Part shown: positions 59,701 through 64,000 of the stretch, piece after piece
Layout: each line of letters begins with the position of its first letter
Numbering within the stretch: position 1 is the stretch's first letter
NCBI GenBank assembly: GCA_020796225.1
Contig: CM036765.1
Coordinates: 33,322,066 to 33,386,065 of the forward strand
DNA length: 64,000 nucleotides
Direction: 5' to 3'
From: Arion vulgaris
Taxonomy: Eukaryota > Mollusca > Gastropoda > Stylommatophora > Arionidae
Position numbers and translations under genes: made by a program
The notes under the pieces: model-generated
What the model saw: the letters and a program-made list of their open reading frames with translations, nothing else
Told to the model about the DNA's origin: nothing
Database searches by the model: none

Positions 59701-61956
59701 AACTGCAATCTCCATTTTTAATGAATATATTCTAATGTAAATTTGTGAAATAGTACTATATTTGTAAACTATGCACATTTATTCATAACAATTATTGTTA
59801 GTAAATAATAGGATTTGATGGTTGAGAATTTCTATATGATTATCTGCTTGTTATTAATGAATGTTTATGTAATTGTATTTCTGACAGCAATAAGATTCGG
59901 TGCACACCTTTCACTGTAATTGTAACAGCTCGCACTGACTTGCATGCAGATGTGACAGATGAAGCCTTCGTTCCTGCTATCATTCACATAGATCAAGGTC
60001 ATAGTATATATTGGTCATGGAAGTCATGTGAAATCCCACATACAGTCAGTGAGGTTGCCTATATGATGGACAAAGGATGCTTCAGACGGCAGCAAAACAA
60101 GAATCAGAATGTGGTGGCTACAGTAACTGGCAAACATAGGCAGCAGTTTCAGTAAGGGTCACTATTGTCATCATATAATCTGTTCATAATTGTCACAATA
60201 TGCAAGAGTGTAGTGTAACTAGTAACTATTACTAATATTGCCAGCGAATAAATGAGAAGTTTGAACATGTTTCTTATTTTTAACAATTTAAATTAAGACT
60301 TTGTCATGAGAAAGAAACAAAATTAGCAACTAGCCAATTTTGGAAGCAACATTCTGCTGATTCTCTGTCCAATGTGTTTCATTGTTCTAGAGTTGCAGGC
60401 TAGATTATGCCTTATTAAGCCTTGTGTCTTTCTAGGTTTGTTATATTGTACAATATAAATTCTTATGATAAAATACTCATAAAATGTATGCATATAGGTA
60501 ACCTGACTGTTCATATTGTTGGGTATATTTGTAGTCTGAATGTCTGGGTACTAGAGGGTCTCTGTGGCTAAGTGGTTATGCCCTTGCCTCGTGAGTCGAA
60601 GGTCATGTGTTTGAATCGGGACCACACCGTTATGTTTAAAAGTGCAATTTTTTCATAGACCCCTAGGACTGTTGCCGGAGCTAGGGAGCTTGTACATTGT
60701 GCAATACTCTCGTCAGGTGGCGTGCCATTTCTGCAGAGAGGGACCAAGCCATATTGGGGTAAAACCTGATGCAATGAAGTCAATCCTTCGACTTTAAAAC
60801 CCTTTTATGTCCGGGTACTAATGTCAATAAAATCACTGAATGTAGAAAAGTATGTAATTTGCAATAGATAAATAACTGATTTGTTAGTTGGGAATCTAGT
60901 ATTTAATCATGCAGACTATATGTCTGTTAGAGATGTTCTTGATATTCAATTATTAAAGAACAAAATTCATTTAGTGGCATGGCTGTGATAGATATTGTAT
61001 TATTGTGCAAGATATTTGCAGTTACTGTAAGCAGTGGCAATAGATCAATGAATATATATACATATATTTTTTCATTTTTGAGAGAATATTTGCAAAACTT
61101 ATATTGGTACATATGAAATAAAAGGTCTGATTGATCTTGAATCTGTCTCACTTCTTGTGTATCATTGTAGCCACATCTTACATATATCTTTGATGTGAAT
61201 GTCATCAGTACCTACTATAGATAATATTAGTAAATAATTTAAGATTACCCTTTCATTAAACACTAAATTGTTAGCCTGAAAATGATCATCTATAAAAATA
61301 TGGGCTATATACATAATTTTTTTCTTACTTTCACAGGGCTCCTGGCACATATTACTTCAGGACTGAAAGCTCTGAACTTGGAAAATATCATTTGTGCATT
61401 GTAAATGTAAAGACGGTTTTCAGGTAAACTTTAAATTGAGACAAGAAAGTAGGCAAATGTAATAGTGAAAATAATGAAGTTATTTTTCATTAAGAAAATC
61501 TTTGTTTATTCTATATGATCTAATAATGGGGGATGTACTCTGTGACTAAGTGGTTACGCTTTTGCTTTTGGTCCTGAAGGTCATGGGTTTTAATCTGGAC
61601 CACACCATCCTATTCACGAGGGCATTGTTTTTCAGAGACGCCAAGGATTGTTGCCGGAGCTATGGAGTTCGTGCTTTGTGCAATACTCTCTGTACATGGT
61701 GTACCATTTCTGCAGAGAGGGACTGAGCCATGTGAGGTAAAACCCGGTGCAATGAATTAAATCCTTCAGCTTTAGACCCCTTTTGATCTAATAATTTGTA
61801 ATATTATCCAAGTCTCATGCAAACATTAATATATGAACTGGTATTTTTATCTTTTTATTAGAGAGCACAGAATTGATGTTCTTGACCGTACATTCAATCC
61901 CATGATTCTTCTGATTGAAGAGGAGACCTGTATGGTGGAACTGGGACAAAAACAAA
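53535..61956 (+). CDS. Split gene for N-myristoylation-type protein with tandem cupredoxin-like domains (5' part, 7 coding exons)
   Basis: Seven exons with consensus GT..AG junctions and matching phases give 292 uninterrupted codons: 53535-53715, 56048-56124, 57087-57140, 58439-58557, 59888-60151, 61337-61423, 61862-61956. The reading frame is still open at the last donor, so the 3' part lies beyond the window. The start ATG has purines at -3 and +4. Residues 1-7 (MGSGVST) fit an N-myristoylation signal, followed by a Ser/Lys/Gln-rich, probably disordered stretch to about residue 58. Residues about 60-155 and 165-260 look like two related beta-sandwich domains of cupredoxin type; both contain a W..C..P....V.Y pattern (WDETCSPVMSIFQVVY and WSWKSCEIPHTVSEVAY), and a third copy seems to begin near residue 265. 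One possible copper-ligand His (PHTV) is present but the Cys-His-Met ligand loop is not, so copper binding is doubtful. I do not recognise the orthologue. No signal peptide is seen, so a cytoplasmic membrane-anchored protein is inferred. Confidence 0.8.
53902..54168. repeat. About 70-bp tandem repeat, 4 units, in intron 1
   Basis: AATAGATCTGTCTGTNCAAGCTGATGRAATG ... ACTGATCTAGTTTCTGRAA recurs at 53902, 53968, 54039 and 54111, with unit lengths of 66-72. Confidence 0.9.
54240..54420 (+). mobile_element. LINE fragment in intron 1
   Basis: Encodes MRGRPRRRWVQDVIDDLRMT and AADAGQLAQNRFF, the same C-terminal block as in 52010 and 59080, here on the plus strand. Confidence 0.75.
54640..54850 (+). 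mobile_element. LINE 3'-end fragment in intron 1
   Basis: Encodes KRKLGLPKQTWKVSLFKELK, DAGLSWETIKQPETRKSGEQ, then NKRREEQ, the same family as the end of 48240-49045. 54851-55820 shows nothing I recognise. Confidence 0.7.
55822..55965. mobile_element. Probable piggyBac-like MITE family T3 in intron 1
   Basis: Left TTAACCCCTTCACTCC and the complement of the right end ATAACTCTTTCACTTC are imperfect inverted repeats. The right TTAA appears as TTAT. 144 bp, non-coding. Confidence 0.5.
56048..56124 (+). CDS. Exon 2 of cupredoxin-like gene
   Basis: Acceptor TTTTTCAG and donor CAG|GTATAC. It restores the phase-1 codon and gives 26 codons containing LIQITKDGF and VTIMEGQ, typical edge strands of a cupredoxin-like domain. 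It ends in phase 0. Confidence 0.75.
56295..56510 (+). mobile_element. LINE family Q 3' end in intron 2
   Basis: GTTGGGTATACCTTGAGAAGAAATGATC, GAGGCAAGAAATATCGGACTCAATTCCATGGA, CAGACCCTATGTAACTTATAACGGTATGAGAGG matches 50110-50350 with one internal deletion. Confidence 0.8.
56826..56940 (-). mobile_element. tRNA-derived SINE family X, 5'-truncated, in intron 2
   Basis: Minus strand: ATTTACGGTGTTCGTGGCAC, GGTTACGATGTCCATGGCACCGAGCCGAAGAGCTCAAGTGCTTCTGGATC, then poly(A). The tRNA head is missing. Confidence 0.8.
57087..57140 (+). CDS. Exon 3 of cupredoxin-like gene
   Basis: An 18-codon microexon, phase 0 to 0, with acceptor TTATTCAG and donor CAG|GTGAGC. It encodes VVTFVWDETCSPVMSIFQ, which aligns with the WSWKSCEIPHTVSEV segment encoded in exon 5. 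This is the main evidence for an internal domain repeat. Confidence 0.75.
57735..57851 (-). mobile_element. Short poly(A) repeat in intron 3
   Basis: The reverse complement matches 52360-52475: GGGGATTAAAGCCTCTTTAAGC, CAACCTAAGGCG, TTTATTGGTTATATCAGAGCGTGTAGGCC, then ATGAAAAAAAA. Confidence 0.65.
57932..58186 (-). mobile_element. SINE-like element with AAGAAG tail in intron 3
   Basis: The reverse complement ends GGAGCGTTTTAAGAAGAAGAAG and contains TACTTGTAGACGCATAGCTGGCAC and GGCATGTCGTAAGAGGTGACTG. Flanks share GGATGAT. Confidence 0.8.
58439..58557 (+). CDS. Exon 4 of cupredoxin-like gene
   Basis: Acceptor TTGACCAG, donor GCTAT|GTAAGA, 39 codons plus 2 bases (phase 2). It ends in GEYKFA, the usual G-x-Y strand before the last strand of a cupredoxin fold. 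Confidence 0.75.
58618..58866 (-). mobile_element. SINE-like element with AAGAAG tail in intron 4
   Basis: Second minus-strand copy, flanked by TCTAAAT on both sides. The core CGAGACGCATAACTGGCGCAAG is diverged. Confidence 0.75.
59080..59340 (-). mobile_element. LINE 3'-end fragment in intron 4
   Basis: The reverse complement encodes KTIMEGGIPAKRRRGRPRR, RWIQDVTDGLNMTAAEAGHL, FKRTVGVAKFCSGQAI, the clearest copy of this LINE end in the window. Confidence 0.8.
59888..60151 (+). CDS. Exon 5 of cupredoxin-like gene
   Basis: Acceptor TCTGACAG, donor TTTCA|GTAAGG, phase 2 to 2, 264 bases. It finishes domain 1 (RCTPFTVIVTA) and contains most of domain 2, including HIDQGHSIYWSW and the CEIPHTVSEVAY motif, then a Gln/Asn/Arg-rich loop. 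This is the longest exon in the window. Confidence 0.82.
60554..60807 (+). mobile_element. tRNA-derived SINE family W in intron 5
   Basis: 254 bp flanked by TGTCTGGGTACTA (60541-60553) and TGTCCGGGTACTA (60808-60820). The head GTCTCTGTGGCTAAGTGGTTATG has an A box and TGTTTGAATCGGG a B-box-like region. Confidence 0.88.
61337..61423 (+). CDS. Exon 6 of cupredoxin-like gene
   Basis: Acceptor TTTCACAG, donor TTCAG|GTAAAC, phase 2 to 2. It encodes APGTYYFRTES and YHLCIVNVK, the closing strands of domain 2. Where a type-1 copper protein would carry Cys, this has FRTES. Confidence 0.78.
61528..61783 (+). mobile_element. tRNA-derived SINE family W in intron 6
   Basis: 256 bp with a perfect TGATCTAATAAT duplication (61516-61527 and 61784-61795). 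Same orientation and structure as the element in intron 5, but with diverged boxes. Most of the short intron 6 is this element. Confidence 0.88.
61862..61956 (+). CDS. Exon 7 of cupredoxin-like gene (last one in window)
   Basis: Acceptor TTTTATTAG, donor CAAA|GTAATG, leaving in phase 1. It encodes an RIDVLDRTF linker and MILLIEEETCMVELG, which looks like the first strands of a third domain. No following exon is visible up to 64000, where intron 7 is filled by a LINE end and a DNA transposon. Confidence 0.75.
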
Positions 61957-62014
61957 GTAATGTTCTTACTAGAATATCTATAGAATAATTTTTTTTATAT
62001 CTAGTATTCTGCTC

Positions 62015-62490
62015 CTTGTCTTCTTTTCTTCTTCTTCTTTTGTCATCACACTGCTACCGGGTTGATGCCCAGTGTCATGGTTTTCTGCTTTTGTCTTGCG
62101 TTGTTCTGGTGACTTGGGTGATTGTTATTTTTGTTCTTTGAAAGGATTCTGTTATGCCATCTAACCATCTTTTTGTGGTCTTCCTCTCACCTTCTTTCCT
62201 GATGTCCTGTTGTAGAAGACTCTGTATACTGTGGAGTTTGGATGCATTCTTATTAAGTGACCAAACCACTTCATTATTTGTTTCTCAATGTAATTCAACC
62301 TAGGTTCTGTGCCAACTTTCTATCTTATGCTGATGTTGGTGACTGTCTTTTTTGGTGTTGTTGGTAACTTTTCACAGGTAGCGCATTTCACATGTAGTTA
62401 TTTTTCGTGACTGCGCTTTGCTCATTGTCCATCTTTGGCTCTGGTAACACAAAGTAGGTATGAAAATGCTGTTGAAAATCTGTTGTTTAG
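62015..62490 (-). mobile_element. LINE 3'-end fragment with GAA tail in intron 7
   Basis: Minus-strand pieces: PTLCYQSQRWTMSKAQSRKI, TCEMRYL, VVWSLNKN/MKWFGHLIRMHPNS, TTKRWLDGITESFQRTKITI. The end is a GAA-rich tail (shown as TTCTTCTTCTTC at 62023-62040). Confidence 0.75.
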
Positions 62491-62668
62491 CTGTCAGCTT
62501 CTTGTCAACACTAACTTATCATGCATCAGATTGTTTGTTAGATGATATCATTTTAAACCAGCATCAAAGTTGCAGATAGCAAAGTTGCTAACACTATGCA
62601 ACTGATGCTAAGGACCACATGTCATAGAAATTCCTGAGTTCATGGCCAGCTTTGCCCAAAACCTATAG

Positions 62669-64000
62669 TCTGTCCATTAATTCGTGAGCACGTTTGAAAT
62701 TGATTTTCTCGAAAACTACCTGTTGGATCTCAGTGATTTTTGCATGCAGCCTTAGAATATCCATGACGCTAAAATAAAGCTAACCAGTAGTCCATAGATG
62801 CTACGGATTTTGCACATCCGCGAATTCCTTTGATCTTTTATGACAATTGCAAATACGGGGGGTCAAATTTTAGATTTTACAGTATCCCTAGAATTTGTCC
62901 ATGTCAATTCTATTCATAGGTGTATCTCCATATTAACTTGATAGGTCAAGTAGTTAAGTGTGTTGCCCTTTATGTGCAATCGTGAACTTGGATACAATAT
63001 GCAACAGTTAGTCCTCCCTTCGGTCACCATTAGACCCCAGGGTGTCTTAACTTCACCACAAATTGTATGATGGTAGACGGATTTGGATATGGAAATGTAT
63101 ACGTTGCTATTTCTCAGTCTGTAATCAAAATATGATTTGTATCATCCCGAATCTGATGATTCCATGAGGTTGATAATTGTTACTGGCTGGACAAATTGTA
63201 ATCCATCTCGGTGCCAGTACTCGCCTTCCTCTCGGAGCACATGTTCAACACACTTCTTCCAGAACTGCATGTCTATCATTGAGAAGGACTCACATGTCAG
63301 AACTTCAACATCACACATTTTAAACGTCCTGTTCTGTTCGGCAACTTGCCCTTTTACTTTAGCCTAGACAAGCTCTATCGGATTGAGCATGATATGGAGG
63401 TAGTCGCAAAGACGTGTGGCGTATTCCGCAATGATTTTGTCAATATGAAACACTTTTGTCTTATTTGTCATCCTCACCAGGTGCAACAACTCGGTTTCAA
63501 ATATGTATCATCAAAGCTGACATTTTCCTTAGCAAGCTAAGTCCTAATTTGATCTTTTGTATTCGATGCAGTTGGTACTTTGTCTTCCGCTGATACTGCG
63601 TTGTGATAGGATGCATTATCCATTACCAAGCATGATGGTCTGTTTAGAATTGGAAGTAGATCTTTCTCCATCCAGTGCCTGAAAATATGTCCATTCATTT
63701 CTGTGTGGTAGTCCCTACCGTCGGTACTTTTGATTGGAAAATAAGTCCAGCGTCATGGACAAGACCTTCTTCACTGCTTCCTGCATGTGTTAGTATAATA
63801 CGCTGGCCTTTGCTGCTTGGTATTTTCTTTTCTGTTCACCGTCTACTGATTGCCATTCTTTAGCATTGGGGTGGTGAGCATTGACCCAGGATTCGTCCAA
63901 ATATACAATATCATAGCCTTGCCTCCGCCGCTCACGGATCTGCCTCAGGTATTTACTTCGGCAGCAATTAAATGTGGCTTTTCACAAATAATATTCCTGC
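62669..64000 (-). mobile_element. IS630/Tc1/mariner-type transposon, decayed transposase (DD82E-like), cut by window end
   Basis: On the minus strand, across at least three frameshifts and in-frame stops, the order is VYLDESWVNAHHPNAKEW (first Asp, about 63930), KGQRIILTHAGSSEEGLVHD, LLPILNRPSCLVMDNASYH (second Asp, about 63630) and a long insert. Then comes MLNPIELV (Glu, about 63385) followed by *AKVKGQVAEQ, with TAG in place of the Trp codon. I count about 81 residues between second Asp and Glu after allowing for one deleted base. A possible element end, AGTCTGTCCATTAATTCGTGAGC, lies near 62669 on the plus strand. The N-terminal part is outside the window. Confidence 0.75.

Overview
This is animal (metazoan) nuclear DNA. 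It is AT-rich and dominated by dead transposons, and the one clear protein-coding gene is split into short exons with GT..AG introns. There is no operon structure, ribosome-binding-site pattern or CRISPR. The mix of tRNA-derived SINEs, LINEs ending in a C2H2 finger or in trinucleotide tails, hAT, piggyBac-like and Tc1/mariner-like relics, and a fragment resembling an invertebrate neuropeptide receptor suggests an invertebrate, possibly a lophotrochozoan such as a mollusc. The species cannot be fixed from sequence alone.

Left part (1-24.1 kb): a direct segmental duplication. Copy A (257-8105) and copy B (11326-23763) are collinear and close to identical once later events are removed. Copy A gained a 30-unit, 53-bp array (1366-2955; copy B has one unit) and a 327-bp SINE (6529-6855). 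Copy B gained a LINE fragment (11992-12514), an expanded CT-linker array (12690-13052), and a 5.65-kb LINE insertion (16682-22334) that itself contains a 3.34-kb hAT transposon (17788-21129). For four of these insertions the other copy preserves the empty site, so insertion points and target-site duplications can be read directly. The spacer between the copies (8106-11325) holds a hAT fragment, a LINE tail and a broken receptor-like coding fragment on the minus strand.

Middle part (24-53 kb): repeat-rich DNA in which I recognise no host gene. It holds a 2.2-kb dead LINE (26391-28590, minus), a LINE with intact FADD (43867-44990), several 5'-truncated LINE ends, three TTAA-flanked MITEs, a TA-flanked MITE, a hAT-like MITE and a fold-back element with 64-bp arms (47457-47670). 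Two minisatellites (39-bp units at 39766-40325, 40-bp units at 44996-45476) both start at the same point of the same LINE 3' end.

Right part (53.5-64 kb): the first seven coding exons (53535-61956, plus strand, 292 codons seen, open at the 3' side) of a gene whose product starts with an N-myristoylation-type sequence followed by tandem cupredoxin-like beta domains. Its introns are full of SINEs, LINE ends and MITEs. The window ends inside a decayed IS630/Tc1/mariner-type transposase on the minus strand whose D-to-E spacing of about 81 residues resembles the DD82E group.

I found no coherent new multi-gene system. The most notable items are the duplication with its differential array growth, the minisatellites born at a LINE 3' end, the fold-back element, and the cupredoxin-like gene.
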